Source of the DNA: Undaria pinnatifida
Lineage: Eukaryota; Sar; Phaeophyceae; Laminariales; Alariaceae
Assembly: GCA_012845835.1 (NCBI GenBank)
Contig: JABAKD010000009.1
Span: forward strand, 4,031,324-4,095,323
Direction: 5' to 3'
Length of the DNA stretch: 64,000 nt
Part shown: piece by piece, positions 1 to 12,104 of the stretch
Layout: each line of letters starts with the position of its first letter
Numbering within the stretch: the stretch's first letter is position 1
Made by a program: the position numbers and the translations under genes
Notes under the pieces: model-generated
Databases searched by the model: none
What the model was told of the DNA's origin: nothing
Seen by the model: the letters and a program-made list of their open reading frames with translations, nothing else

Positions 1-1735
1 AAAGCTTGCTGTGCTATACTGTCTCTGGCATGATTTTCTAACAACATGTCGCCGCTGTTGTGCTTGTTTTCGGTTGGATTTCGTACGAAGGGTCCACTTC
101 TTTGGTACATGCCTGGTGCAATTTCGTACCAGTAATATGTCTTTGGATGATTCGATGATGTTGTTTCTCACTCGATTTCGTGATGGTCGCATACCTCTTG
201 CACGAGAACGTACACACCAGAAAGGAGTGAACCAGCTGTATATTCCTTGACATCTCCCAGCGGAAGTCCATGAAGGAGACGATGTTAGTGCGAGATCGTA
301 CTACTGTAGCGATTGCAAAACATTACGACATCGTAAAAGAAAAAGCCGAAATACCGATTACTACAAAGCCAAACAGCGTCATGGTCACGAAGGTATATCG
401 CAAATACGTAAACAGGCAGCAAAATGACAAAATAGAGCGGGAGTGGTTAAAAACTGTGATTTTCAATCGCCAAAAAAGGGGGGACAAACTCGTACCAGCG
501 CTAATGTTGCTCATCGGCGATGCCGTTTCGGTAATCTTTGACATTGATTCAACCTCGTTTTCTGCTTGTAGGATGTCGTAACAACGACCGATGATTCGCC
601 AGTTTGTGGTGCGGGATCGTACCATCTACCTGTAATTTCCCCTCCCTTGTACGAAACCTTACCATAGGATAGATATTCAGATCCCGCCCTCACCTGACGA
701 GTCATATTTTTGATGAAATTTACCCAGCGTACCCCACTTTGATCTTTCCACTACGCATAAAGAATAATTTGATGTAGGTCCACCAGTTGGGTGATCCACC
801 GTCCGCCAGGCGTTATTTTGTTATTCACTAACGCGGTGATCTACTAACCTGTTTCTGGTTGTGGTCCACTAATGCACTACAACGGTCTATGGCGCACAGC
901 CACGAGTACGAGCAGCCAACGACTTTTCCACGACACATCGCGCGGGTGATAGCGCACCGTCGTAGCAGGCACGCTCGCACACGCCACGCTCTGCCTATAT
1001 ACGAGTACACATGCATCTCGAGTCTGTGTTTTCTCAGTGGTTATTTCGCTGTGTGGATAAAGCTCCGAACAAGCAGCAGGCATTTGTGATGGTTCGTGCA
1101 AGGCAAGGAAAATGCTCCGAGATTTGTTCTTGGCGCTGCGTCAGGCAAGTACTCGGTGCGCTAGGCCAATAAAAGGCAGAGTCAACCGCACCGCGATTTA
1201 ATGAAACTTACCCTCCGTAATATACGTTTTGGCGCTGTTTCCACAAACATACCGCAAATCGTGCGTTCGGGGAAAATTTTGACGGGAACTTTTGACGACA
1301 GAACATTTTTCAAGTACTCAAAAACTATACCAGGCGCGTAAGATTTTCGTTTACGACATGGAACATCTGGTATGATCGATCGATTAAGACTTTGATAATT
1401 ACGTTGTTCGCAACGTATAGAAAAACGACTGATATTTTCTGACGTTAAACGGTATGAGGTAGCTCACTGACGGACAGTATCGACCCCAAATTCGTCGAAC
1501 CCACAGCTGACGTCCTGAGAATATTGTTCTAATATATCGCCCGGGGATGATTTCAGTTGCTGTCATTTTCACAAATTGGGACGACTACTCCACTCACTAG
1601 GCTGTGGTTTATGCGATTTTAATATACTCCGGAGTGTATGATTAGCAGTCTGCTCCATATATGTATTGTTTATTATTTTTTTTTTGTTGCGATTGTGATC
1701 AACCACATAGGTTTGAATAATACAAGGTTGTGTTC
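1..1735. other. Unassigned sequence
   Basis: Short overlapping frames on both strands only (up to 103 codons at 270-581), with no domain, splice pair or repeat recognised. Mixed composition. Confidence 0.5.
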
Positions 1736-2130
1736 TGTAGGGTACATACAAATGTGTTAAGTTATTTGAGACTTAATGGGAGTTATGTAAGACATTCATA
1801 CCCATACCCGGAACTCTTGGAAATTCTGTACGACATTCATACCCGCATCCGGAACATCTGGAAGTGTTGTTCGCCAGTGGCCATAATACCCGGGGCACGG
1901 GTAATGCAGCACGTTTTTTACCAGCTCGGAGCTTCTGTGAATCACGTATGACTGTGCAACAATACCCTCAACTTCAGGAAATTGTGAGGCTCCCGTGCAC
2001 GTACCGGGAACTTCTGGCACTTCTGTAAAATCCCCATTTCTTTACCGGGACCTTCTGTTACTCCTGTGAGACTGTGGCACCATACCCGGGGTACGGGTGT
2101 ATACGCTTGTTGCAGTTCTCCCGGAGCCCT
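1736..2130 (+). repeat. R2 minisatellite array
   Basis: Starts with TGTAGGGT at 1736. Degenerate ~40-bp units follow, built on ACCCGGAACTTCTGGAAGTT with CATTCATACCCG joints and a near-palindromic ATACCCGGGGTACGGGT block. Confidence 0.75.
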
Positions 2131-2469
2131 GCATTTGTTATTGTTTTTTGCGAAGAGTGTATTATGCATTATGATGTCATGTTAACGTCAGTCACATAAA
2201 CTGAACACCGAACGGCGGCACAAATCATGAAACAAATGCGCTGTCTCTCTCGTTTTGAAGGGCAGCTATTAACGAAGGCACTTTTTGGGTCGAAGACATT
2301 GAAGATTAATGAATCGAAGTGAACTATATTGTATACTTTGTTCAATTTTGTGGAAAAAAGCAGCGCTACGTTTGAGGGGTACACCCAATTGTCACTACCC
2401 GGTCTGAGCCACTATATACAGCACGAGTGACTCTGTAGCTCTTTGACATAAACACATTATAAAATAATA

Positions 2470-3670
2470 AATACACTCCAGCTGTGAGATCGAATGCTTT
2501 GTCGAAACTCATCTTTGCAAGCTGTGTGTGATACTCCGAATGCGCATATTACGGGTTGTGTTTCCTAATTTAGCATATATGTCGGCGACTCACTCTTGCA
2601 ACTACAGTGTAGCTATCAGGGTCAACAGGGTGATGTTAGTCAATCTGTGCGCGGAAACTATAAAACCCGTTTCTGAGGGGGGCAAAATCGGACAGCTGTG
2701 GAAGGAAATGCACCTGTTTATCAAGTCAATCCTGTAGGTTGAATTTCCGGCGAGAGGAGGGCGGAGGTTTCAAGGACGTGGGGGCCTGGTTTTGATCAAA
2801 AGGGGGCGAGGGTGGAGGGATGGAAAGGGTGGCAAGGGTGGGGCACCTCACTTTGTGCGTGGAAACTATACATTCTTCTAGGGCATGTATCTGAAATTTT
2901 TGGAAAGAATGCACCAGTTTATCATGGGGAGGGGGGGGGCGGGGGGGGGGGCGGACGGACGGGGAAGCTCAATCTGTGCGTGGAAACTATACATTTTTTC
3001 GATGGGATAAATGTGACGGTTTTGCAAAGAATGCATCAGTTTATCATGTATACCCTGTAAGTCGTACAACCGGTGAGTAGAGGGCCGAGTGTTCGGGGGA
3101 ATGGGGTGGGGTGGAGGGGTGGAGAGGTGGGGACATGGGTGGGGATGGGGGGGGAGGTGGCGGGGGGGAGGGGAGGGGCGACATGGCTTTAGGTCGAATA
3201 AATGTAGGCGTTTATTGTACGTGTGGTGCTAGGCCTAGACGATGCGATGTGCGGGTGGTGGGGAAGGGGGGGGGGTCGGGGGCAGGGGGGGTGGGAATTG
3301 CACCAGCGGTATGGACGGCTCTGGAAAGATAATGAGGGGATTCCCCGTGCGTGGAATTGTTTATTTCTCTGGCGGGGTTCGATATTAGGTGGGGCGTTTG
3401 AGCAAGAGAAAGCGGGTAAAAACAAAAAAATATAAAAGGGTGGGGGGGGGGGAAGGGCTTTCAAGAGGTTTAGGTCACATAATATTATATTACACTTCAG
3501 CTGTCAACTCCAAGATTTGTTCCAAACTCATCTTTGCAAGAATATGTGTGATACTCCGATCGAGCGTATTAATCATACATGTAGGGGCTGGCTATAAGCG
3601 CGGTGCTAGGTCTAGGCGATCGTGCGGGAGGTACGGAAGGAGGGGGCGTTGGAGGGGGGAGGGGAATATG
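2470..3670 (+). repeat. R1 modular G-tract repeat, near full-length copy
   Basis: It opens with TACACTCCAGCTGTGAGATC, then CGAAACTCATCTTTGCAAG and a TGTGATACTCCGAT block. Next come several related modules built on GGAAACTATA...GGGATAAATGTGACGG...CATCAGTTTATCA, separated by runs of G. It closes with GTGGTGCTAGGTCTAGGCGA, GATTTCGATATT and a second, degenerate version of the opening motif (about 3495-3580). No protein is encoded; Gly-rich frames across the G runs are artefacts. Confidence 0.85.
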
Positions 3671-4530
3671 AATAATAGGCGATTGGCACATCGTAGCTAA
3701 CCACACCGTTGGGAATTCACATCGAAAAATTAAATCAGCACAAACGCCTATGACCGCATGGAACAGAGAGGCAATCGCGCGGGTGACTTCTAGCCAATGA
3801 TACATATGAATTGGCCTCTTATCGAGAAAAAAGGATTGCATATTGTCAATGTTTTGTTTTTTTCCTCGATCGGAATAATGCACGCTTCCATATAATCGTC
3901 GAAGTCATGGTCAATCCTCTTGTGTGTTTTCGGTGGCTTCGATTCTTTGTTGAGGCACTTGGATTGTCGAGCTGCTGGTAAAAACTTTGGTCTCGCAACA
4001 GATATAATGTTTTTCCCCAAGACAGCCGGGGTACGCTGTCGGTGTGATCTGATACAGAACAAAAGCAGACGCGGGCACGGCTGTTACCTCTGTCGCCACT
4101 CGTTGAGGGCGCGTGTTTTTTCGCTTTCAATTCCTTTGTTTCTTTGGTTTTCCTTGCACTTACATGGTACTTTTTTTTGTTACTTGCTTCCAATTGACTT
4201 TCGCTTTAAGTGCGTATGCGTAGTGATAGCTACTACGTATAGTATACATGAGGTAGTCCTTCCTGGGTGGCAGGCAGTATAGTCGGTTTTACCAGGCGCG
4301 AATATTGAAACGCATTCACCAGTATGGACCTGGCACATCACATGCGGACTCCCGATTGCACTTGTAAAAAGTTCTGGCGGAGGAATGAATAGCGTCAGCT
4401 GTCATATATGCGTGTACAAAACCTTTGGTTTGTTTTTGTTTTTCCCTGGGGGGTATTCCTCAGATCCAGAGTGACTGGAGCATGTCCTGTGGCTGACAAA
4501 CTTCATTATGCGAGGTAGTGTGATAACAAA
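3670..4530. other. Unassigned sequence
   Basis: A 115-codon Lys-rich minus-strand frame (4193-3846) and a 120-codon plus-strand frame overlap here. Neither has a recognised motif. Confidence 0.4.
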
Positions 4531-4562
4531 TACAACAACAACAACAACAACAACAGCAACAA
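4530..4562 (+). repeat. CAA microsatellite
   Basis: About ten CAA/ACA units; the Thr- and Val-rich frames across it are artefacts. Confidence 0.8.
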
Positions 4563-4837
4563 GTGTTAGGAGCCTCGGTGCAGGTTCAACGGCAACCGCT
4601 GAAGAAGCCGGCAAAAGCAGCACAACAGGAGCCCACAACCCCATCTCCCACCTGCCGCCTGGGCGCAATTGTTTTAATGTTTACTATATATCGCCTCGCT
4701 CGGTGGTGGTTGTCGATGGCTCTCAAACGTGCTATTGAGTGCCTCGGGGAAGTTGGCCTAGTGAGAGCATGCCATGATAGCTCGGTGCAATCCTCCACTT
4801 CAAATTGAACTCCTCCCCCGAGGCCGCGTGTTTACCT

Positions 4838-4857
4838 TAGGGTTAGGGTTAGGGTCA
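4838..4857 (+). repeat. Short TTAGGG tandem
   Basis: About three TTAGGG units at the left edge of an R2 array. Too short to call a telomere; it may be an interstitial trace or chance. Confidence 0.5.
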
Positions 4858-5345
4858 GGAACCCGTACATTCGGTAAGTTCTGTAGGATATTCTTACCCG
4901 TACCCGGAACGTTTTGAAGTCCTGTACAACATTCATACCCGCAGCCGGAACATCTGTAAGTTCTGCAACCCAATACCACATATACCTGGGGTACGGGTAC
5001 AAAACCTTCTGCAACCCAGAACCACATATACCCGGGGTACGGGCACAAATCTTCACACCTGCCCGGAACGTCTGTATGTTCTGTGCGACCGTATGCCACT
5101 CTAGATTGAAGTTCTGCAAGTTATGTAAAACTTTCATACGTGTACCCGGATATTCTGGAGGATATGTAAAACTTTCATAGCCGCACCGGGAATTTCTGCG
5201 AGTTCTGTACGGCCATACCACAATACCCGGAAACTCTTTGGGTTCCGTAACGCTTTCATGGCCGTACCCCAAACAATCAGCAAGTTCTGTCAGACTTACC
5301 CGCAATCCACAAACCCTACACAACATAACCTTGGAACATTACAAT
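4855..5345 (+). repeat. R2 minisatellite array
   Basis: Same ~40-bp unit. The array ends with AATCCACAAACCCTACA (accctaca at 5313-5320), which mirrors the TGTAGGGT left end of other arrays. A short TTAGGG run precedes it. Confidence 0.8.
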
Positions 5346-6055
5346 TTAACTTCCCTCCCTCCGGCGGTTCACACCTGGTTCAGGTTTCAGGTCGAACCCA
5401 AGGTAAGAGGGACCCCAAAACAGTGTTTGTAGTATTCACATTATATCGTTGTGTCTACCCAACGGCTTCAGTACACCCACACAGTCCGAGCTATTTCATC
5501 TTAGAAATATACAAGTTTCTGCGGTCACAGACAATGAAACACAGTGTAATCCAACAGTCGTCATTCATCGAGTAATGCAAGTGAATTGCTAGAGTACCGG
5601 GTACGAGATCACTATAAAACAAGCCAGACTACAACAAATAAAACAACAAATGAAACAACATAATAAGAACACCAGCACCGTACCTGGTAAAATATCATAC
5701 CCAAGTACCTGCATTCATGGTACTTCGATCTCATCGGAAAAAACGTGCATTGAGCCGATTGAATATAGGACCGAAACGATATTTCAGAGTAAATTGCCCG
5801 AACGCTGCACACAAATATATCCTTCGAGTTTGGACTTTGATTGCCATGTCTGACGGTCGGTTATAGCGTTTTTTTTGTCGTTTTTACTTGGTTGAAGTGA
5901 AGATTAGTATGCTCGTAAATCGGAGTACCCTCTGTTACGTGCTTGCGTCAATGTGTGTGTGTGTTTTTTTTCGCCCAGCAGGTGTGGAGTTGGTACGTAC
6001 TGTCAACTGTTAGGTGTTAAGATATGGCACTTTAATTGTCAGTGATTATCCGTGT

Positions 6056-6262
6056 TTGAGATAATTTGGATGGGTTTCGTATGATAAGGTTGGCGTTTTA
6101 TATTCGGGATGGTCAGAGAATAGGTCGGAGGCACATGCGTCATATCTTAGAAGCCATCCGGGGCTCTGGTGGAATCGAATATAGCTACCACTACGAAGGC
6201 AAAGAAAGTGAGTACTCTCCGAGGACCTGCTCAATTGGAAAACATGCAGGGGGCACTCTATG
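6056..6262. repeat. R6 direct repeat, copy 1
   Basis: Pairs with 6662-6872; shared blocks include GAAGCCATCCGGGGCTCTGG and GAGGACCTGCTCAATTG. The minus-strand frames of both copies give similar peptides with the core FHQSPGWLLR. That could be a trace of coding sequence or simply follow from DNA identity. Confidence 0.7.
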
Positions 6263-6661
6263 GCGGCGTCGACAAGTCGCCATGGTGCCGCTTTGTGGTT
6301 TTTGGTGCTAGGTTGGCAGTAGATCCTCTTCTGCCCACCCCCGCCATACCAGCGGTAAGCGGTAGGTTCTAGAGCCTTTTCTACCCCCCTCCCCCCCCTG
6401 CAACAGCGGCAGTACGAGGAAGTTTTTTGATGGGTGGTCTTTGCCTTGTTGTAGGGTCTGCGATTTCATAAACTACATTCTTCGCGTGTTCTTGGCTCCT
6501 TACAAAGACCGTTAGTGGTGTGGGAGTGGGTTTTGAAGAATCGCTTTTTCGACTCATGGTCTAGTTCGTAGAACCGGAGTTTTTCCCTGAATCACCCCTA
6601 TTTCTGCATATATATGCGGCTCATCAGGGTGGTCTAGCGGTAATATACGTCCTTGAATAGC

Positions 6662-6872
6662 CTGTAATTTATCGGTTTTTGCGATAATTTGGACGGATTT
6701 CACATGAAAGGTTGGTGTTGTAACTTCAGGATAAACAGGAAATAGATCAGAGGCACGAGCCTCCGATCTCAGAAGCCATCCGGGGCTCTGGTGGAATGGA
6801 ATAAAGCTACGACTACGGAGGCCAAGAAAGTGAGTACTTTCCGAGGACCTGCTCAATTGACAGACCAGCAGG
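6662..6872. repeat. R6 direct repeat, copy 2
   Basis: About 80-85% like copy 1 by eye and in the same orientation, with a ~400-bp spacer between copies. The minus-strand frame extends to 100 codons (6856-6554), with no recognised domain. Confidence 0.7.
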
Positions 6873-7039
6873 GGGCTCTCTGTGCCCCCCCCACTACACT
6901 TACATAGGGCAACTTTTACTGACTAAACAGCCGTATTATGAAAACAATCACATTTCGATTGAATTTCGCGATTCTGTATTTAAAATAGTTTCGAGGAAAT
7001 GACGCTTTTGCTCATCTAGTATTATATTAATAAAAAACA

Positions 7040-7215
7040 CCGCGTCTGCGAGATAGATTACTTGGTCGAAACTCACCTTGACAAGCTGTGTGTGATACTC
7101 CGATCGCGCGTATCACTGGGTGTGTGTCCTCATCAAGGATATAGGTCGGCGACTCACCTTGAAACTACAATGTATCTGGTACCAGGGTCAAAAGGTCGAT
7201 GTCAATCACTCGAAA
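7040..7215 (+). repeat. R1 fragment (opening module only)
   Basis: Diverged match to the opening block, including CGAAACTCACCTTGACAAG, TGTGATACTCCGATCGCGCG and ATATAGGTCGGCGACTC. The module ends in unrelated sequence. Confidence 0.7.
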
Positions 7216-7379
7216 ATGTGGGACATCGATATAACGCAGCAAGTCATACAACGCCCGCCTCCCGAACACCGGCGAAAGTACACAAGAGCGGTGGATTCCA
7301 TCGTCGTTCAGAAGCCGCTGCCAGCTTCTCCTTGCTCCTGTTAGCCCTGGCGTGAAAGCCATCATCGCCGGGGTCCCTT

Positions 7380-10060
7380 GGTTGGGTGGGAAGAGTGTTC
7401 AAACCCCGCTCGCTGAGCTTCGACGACGATGAAGCTATCGGACATCTTGTGCGCATACTTATGTTCTTGCTCGTTGGGCACGTTTTCGTGCGGCTTGACC
7501 GATCGATATGGTCGACCAATTGAGATCGCGGCCGTCATGATACTTTTAGGCGCCATTGTTGTGGTAAGATGTGGTCTACGGTCTAGGCGCCACCGTTGGC
7601 CCGGTCGCCTAATTTTGAGGATCGTGGTATATCGTCCCTGCCTTTGTCGACGATGTAGCGGAAGAACGGGCCAGGCTGCCCGGGGTGTATTGCCCAACCG
7701 CGATCGTGCCATATTATGTCGGGCAGCTCATAAATCGTATTGAGATTTTCAAGCAGAAAAACCTTTTTAAACTTTCATATTGTTGTTTCAAGTCCAACTT
7801 TGATTACCGTAAAATCGGGGTGTTTCACGATGTTGCGTGTCTTGATCAACAAAATTTATGTTAGACTTTGAACAATTATTCCAAATAGAAATATTCAAAT
7901 GCTCAAAGATGGCCCTTACGTAGCGGGTATTTGTGAGGGTATTTGTGAACGCGGTTTTCTACTAAGAATTTTACCCGAGGAGGCTTTGGGTTTTGGGGGA
8001 CAAAGAATAAGCTTTCTTATACAAAAGAAACATGAATTTTCAAGATATATATTCTTGGTGAATAAGCGTTGGTAGTTACGTTACTTTTAGATTTGTTGTG
8101 GGCATCAGTTTACAATTCAGAGAATCTTACGACGACGGTACTTACGAATACTTTGAACGACTTCTGTGCAACCACTGGATTATCCGGTTTCGTTCAGCTA
8201 ACAGCCGCTTGGTCGGGAAGGCCCTACGTTCATCTTTTCAGAGGCGTCGGGAAAAGCCGTCGTAGGTTAGGATTTCACATTAAATACATGATGCATGTAG
8301 ATCGGTCCAGTAAGCATGTTTTGATGGTTCAGTTAGAGTCATATATGTTGGGTTTTGCACCAGAAAAAGGTATACCTGGCCGGTTGTGCTTCTCAAGCGA
8401 GAAATTATCGGGTAGTCGAGGACCTCCCCGTCAGTCATATACGTTTGTTTACGATAGAAATTGGTTTAAGGACTAGGGCATTACAGCCTAGTCACGTTGC
8501 TCGAACGAACGCCTTCGAAGTAACGTTTTGGTGAGATGTTGCACCGCGTATGTCAGGATCTGATTAACTTTCTCCTGCACCCCAACAGTAGGATGTCTCC
8601 ATTCAATCATTTTTGGTAGGCGGTACCATGACTGCGGAAACCAGCAGGGTGAACGTTGGTTTTTCCTTGCTTTCAGAGCCGGACAATATCCGGTGTCTAG
8701 TTCGTTCAAACGTGCCATTTCCGGAGATGCGGTAAAGCTCATGATTTACGCAACGGGTTCAGTAACTCGCCATATGAACGTGCCTCGGGGGTCACTTATA
8801 TCATATTGATAACGGGGCAACGTTAGTTTATATAAATCGTGCTCTATCTTCCCCTGATCTTCTCCCCGCCTAATGGTGCTCCTTATGCATCGATATTCCA
8901 GTCTCCTTGGGCCGGCCTACACCCTCCATCTGTTTCATTGATAAACCGTGGAACTGAAACTTATTTATAGATGATATGTAATGTTACGGTACAGGGAGAT
9001 GCTATATCTTCGATGGGGTTACACATTACCAGCGCTGCTCTATACAATGTTTACTAATAGGTTTGAAATACGTCAGCTGTCGGATTCAATAACGTCGGTA
9101 CCCATCTTTAAAAAAAGCTGCGTGATACTCCGGTCGTGCGTTTTTTCACTTTGAAAATATAGGAATCCTTGGATGGACCATTCGTTCGTTGCGGTCAAAC
9201 TGTAGTCGAAACACCGAGCTCGTCGTTGTTATTTTTTTTTGTATGACGCGTGCTTCGATACCTATTACAGTTATTGGCAAGTTGGATATCTGTGGAACTG
9301 AGCTCCCTAACTCCTAGTCGTACGAAGTATGGCATTCTTGTTTGGCGATGATGTTCGTTGTATACTTATTAATGGCCCATGGGATTAGGGTTGGCTTGGG
9401 CATGCAAAGTTTGTAAATGTTGTGTTATGTCAGGGTGCAGAAATAGGGCTATTCACGAGACGAGCCACAGAAAAACCAGATTCGCCTTTGGCGTAACATG
9501 CGGATTCTTACATAAGCCGGCAACTGGACAAAAATGCGAAATAACCCGTACATGATTTATATACCCAGCACGGATAGCAGCTTTAGGCTTTTAAACTTTG
9601 TAGATTTGGCGTATTCACCGTGTATGACAGAAAATCCTTGAAGACAGAGTGGAAATCGTCCCACAAGACGTCCCGGGAACCTCATGAAGCGAAATAATCA
9701 ATGACTGGTTGCGCATATCGTACATTGAATTAATTTTACGTCTGCAGCTGGATGATGCAACGTTTACACATTTGAGAGTAAACTTTCGCTTGAGCGTACG
9801 AACTACTATGAAACCCCTCCGGAACTCCGAGGGCGAACTATAAATGGTTGAAAATAATGACGAGTACACCATTGCCCGCCCGAAGTGTTCTGGGTCCGCC
9901 CAGATAGGGGATGGGTCTGAACTACTATATATGCGGGGTTGTGCAAGACGCATGTAGCATGGCGATATTAATTACTAAGTATCGCGGTGTTCCTATTATA
10001 AGCGACCATGATGATGAGAACCCACTATGAGCGCCAAAACCAACCTATTCCACATAGTTG
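7380..10060. other. Unassigned, largely unique sequence
   Basis: Apart from the uncertain ORF at 8069-8476, only short frames are seen (for example 9953-9615, 112 codons, minus). A very diverged R1 opening motif lies at 9065-9140. Confidence 0.4.
8069..8476 (+). CDS. Unrecognised ORF, 135 codons
   Basis: The frame is open from 8069 to a TAG at 8476, in a part of the window with few repeats. The Met at the start is not an ATG in strong context. The product starts hydrophobic (LLLDLLWASV), which could be a weak signal peptide or membrane segment, then is mixed. No motif was recognised and third-position composition is not distinctive. It may be an exon or chance. Confidence 0.15.
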   Translation: MVVTLLLDLLWASVYNSENLTTTVLTNTLNDFCATTGLSGFVQLTAAWSGRPYVHLFRGVGKSRRRLGFHIKYMMHVDRSSKHVLMVQLESYMLGFAPEKGIPGRLCFSSEKLSGSRGPPRQSYTFVYDRNWFKD

Positions 10061-10077
10061 TTTGAAATTAAAAATAT

Positions 10078-10345
10078 TAATGCACTCCAGCTGTGAGATC
10101 GAAAACGTTGTCAAAACTCATCTTTGTAAGCTATGTGTCATACTCCGATCGCGCGCATTACTGGGTGTGTGTGACCTCGTTAAGGACAAAGATCGGCGAC
10201 TCCCCTTGGAACTAAAGCGTAGCTTGTCCCAGGATCAACAGGGTGATGTTAGCCAGTCTGTTCGCGGAAACTACAAAACCCGTTTTTGAGGGGGACAAAA
10301 TGTGTCAGCTGTTGTTGAAGGAAATGCATGAGTTTATGAAGTATG
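10078..10345 (+). repeat. R1 fragment (opening modules)
   Basis: Opening motif GCACTCCAGCTGTGAGATCG followed by the usual blocks to CAGCTGTTGTTGAAGGAAAT and ATGAGTTTATGAAG. A TATGGTG-type microsatellite follows. Confidence 0.75.
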
Positions 10346-10450
10346 CGTATGTATGGTGAATTTATGGTGTATGTATGGTGTATGCATGGTGTATGTGTGG
10401 TGTGTATAGTGTATTTATGCGTGTATGTACGGTGTATGTATGTTGTAAGT
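10340..10450 (+). repeat. TATGGTG-type microsatellite
   Basis: Degenerate tandem copies of GTATGGTGTAT in about 110 bp, directly after an R1 fragment. Confidence 0.7.
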
Positions 10451-10565
10451 TGACCCAGGCTACGATAGGGGGGTTGTGTTGTTTTTTTTACATTTGTTTC
10501 AGTGACACGGAGTCACTCGCGTGAGTTGACCCCCTGTTCCTTTGCAGTCTGAAGGTTTGCCACTA

Positions 10566-11880
10566 CAGTCGACCCCGCTTTAAAGACGCACATGGGTTTT
10601 TTTTTTCAGGGCGTCTTCAACCCGGGGAATCGTCTTTAACTTTCCGGGGACGATAACTCCCCTTCCCCGGGGTCAACGGAGACTTAACCTACGTCAAACG
10701 ACGCGCCATTTCAGCAGGAACTCTGGCATGACAGGCAAACGCCGAAAAAGAATCACCACGCCGTTGTAGGTATGTAGAATTTAAGTTTTCGCGGACATCA
10801 CCTCCACCCGCGCCAACCTGAGAAACTACAACCTTGGCGCTGCACATAGACTACTTGCGTGTGTGGACTGCGCGTGCTTTGCGTTCGTATTTACAAACAA
10901 GGGAACCTGTATTCGAGTACATTTAGTCTCTCGTTGGCCCACTTGAAAATCACTCCTCTGAAGCCTACGCTTGATGTAGTCACCACATGAAAAATATGCG
11001 TACTGCCGTTTCAACGTCACCTACCAACCAGAGAGCCACCTGCGCCCGAAACCACACAGCTCGAGTACAGGGGAAAAATAACACCATGAAGCACGAAACA
11101 CACACAACGCTGAAACAAAGAGAGCTCACTCCACTGCAGTTTTAAAAACCGAATCCACACAGAGCATGAAACATATTTGCCGAGCGAAGCAAAATCACAG
11201 ATCGCACCAGCGACCTTAGCCCAAAGAACGGCATTCCCAAACTACGACTTCCATGCATCACGAAGGGTGGACTGCACCTCACCCCTCCCCTTCGCTCTAC
11301 GCTTGACTTGAGTTTCATGTGTAAACGAATGAACGGTTCTCGAAAGAAGGAATAGCGATTCGCTGTATTCGCCGTTCCCCCCTTTCGCGTACAAGTAGGA
11401 ACGAACTTCCTCAAGACGAGAGCGGACTTCGGCTTCTGAAAGGGAGGTTGTGACGCACGAGTCTGTCCTCTTCTGGCAATTTGTGCACTCTCTCTGCTGC
11501 CCGTAGCCCTCGTCTCCGATGCCCCGACCGCAATACGCGTGCATGGGTCGCCCGCAAGGGCACTCATGAATCGATGACACAAGCATAGACTTTGTCGTGC
11601 ACGTTGGTTCACCACACGGCCTCAAGCCGGCGGCAGACGACCCGCCAGTAGACGGGAGGAATCTCTCCATACCCACAGGTAGCAGCGTCGAAAGCAGCAG
11701 ACCGCTCGTCTGAGCAGCTTCGCGAGATGAATTTTGGGGGGGCCGTGGAATGGAATTGGAGAAAAAACGACACCCCCCTACTGTATGTCCTATCTGCGGG
11801 CCACCATGGTTCTGTGAAAAATGTCGTCTTTATAGCGGGGAGTTGACTTAAACCGAGCGTCTTTAAAGCGGGGATGACTG
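10566..11880 (-). mobile_element. DNA transposon with 24-bp TIRs and TA target duplication (Tc1/mariner or pogo-like)
   Basis: The left end begins CAGTCGACCCCGCTTTAAAG at 10566. The right end is its inverse, finishing at 11880, with two mismatches over 24 bp. Both ends are flanked by TA (10564-10565 and 11881-11882). TA target duplication with a CAGT terminus is typical of Tc1/mariner/pogo elements. A second, weaker copy of the end motif sits inside each end (about 10607-10650 and 11825-11847). At 1.3 kb, with no recognisable DDE transposase, it is probably a non-autonomous or internally deleted copy. Its only sizeable ORF is the zinc-binding frame at 11242-11676. Confidence 0.7.
11242..11676 (-). 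CDS. Zinc-binding protein, RING/PHD-like cysteine pattern, inside the TIR transposon
   Basis: The 144-codon frame carries eight spaced ligands: C21, C26, C39, C41, H46, C49, C64 and C67, including the block ECPCGRPMHAYCG. This spacing suits a two-zinc cross-brace fold, but the family is not identified. A short Leu/Glu/Arg-rich segment (residues 77-97) follows and could be helical. The ATG at 11676 lies about 200 bp inside the right-hand end, a sensible distance for a 5' leader of an element transcribed leftward. The C-terminus is basic. It may be an accessory protein or the N-terminal domain of a transposase whose remainder has been lost. An overlapping 157-codon frame (11142-11615) looks like a shadow. 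Confidence 0.45.
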   Translation of the reverse strand: MGMERFLPSTGGSSAAGLRPCGEPTCTTKSMLVSSIHECPCGRPMHAYCGRGIGDEGYGQQRECTNCQKRTDSCVTTSLSEAEVRSRLEEVRSYLYAKGGNGEYSESLFLLSRTVHSFTHETQVKRRAKGRGEVQSTLRDAWKS

Positions 11881-12104
11881 TACTTTCAATGTGGCCATGA
11901 ATCATTAACGAAATATTTAGCCAGGCGGCGCCAAGCACATACTGTAAAGTCGTCTGGTCAGTGAGGTGCAGAGTGACTCGTGCGAGTATGATAATGTGTG
12001 TGATATGATAGTACGTGTGATATTGTAGTACGATGGCTTGGACCCGGTAGTGAAGGTGGGGGATACCCCCTTGCCGCAGCCTTGGTCTAGGGAAAACCAC
12101 TCAG

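Noticed and set aside
2812-3332. Gly-rich frames on the plus strand (and Pro-rich ones on the minus strand)
   Set aside because: They simply translate G tracts inside an R1 repeat; the same effect occurs in every R1 copy.
4855-5345. R2 array considered as a CRISPR array or a coding repeat protein
   Set aside because: Units are contiguous and degenerate without unique spacers, the context is eukaryotic, and frames across them do not keep a protein repeat.
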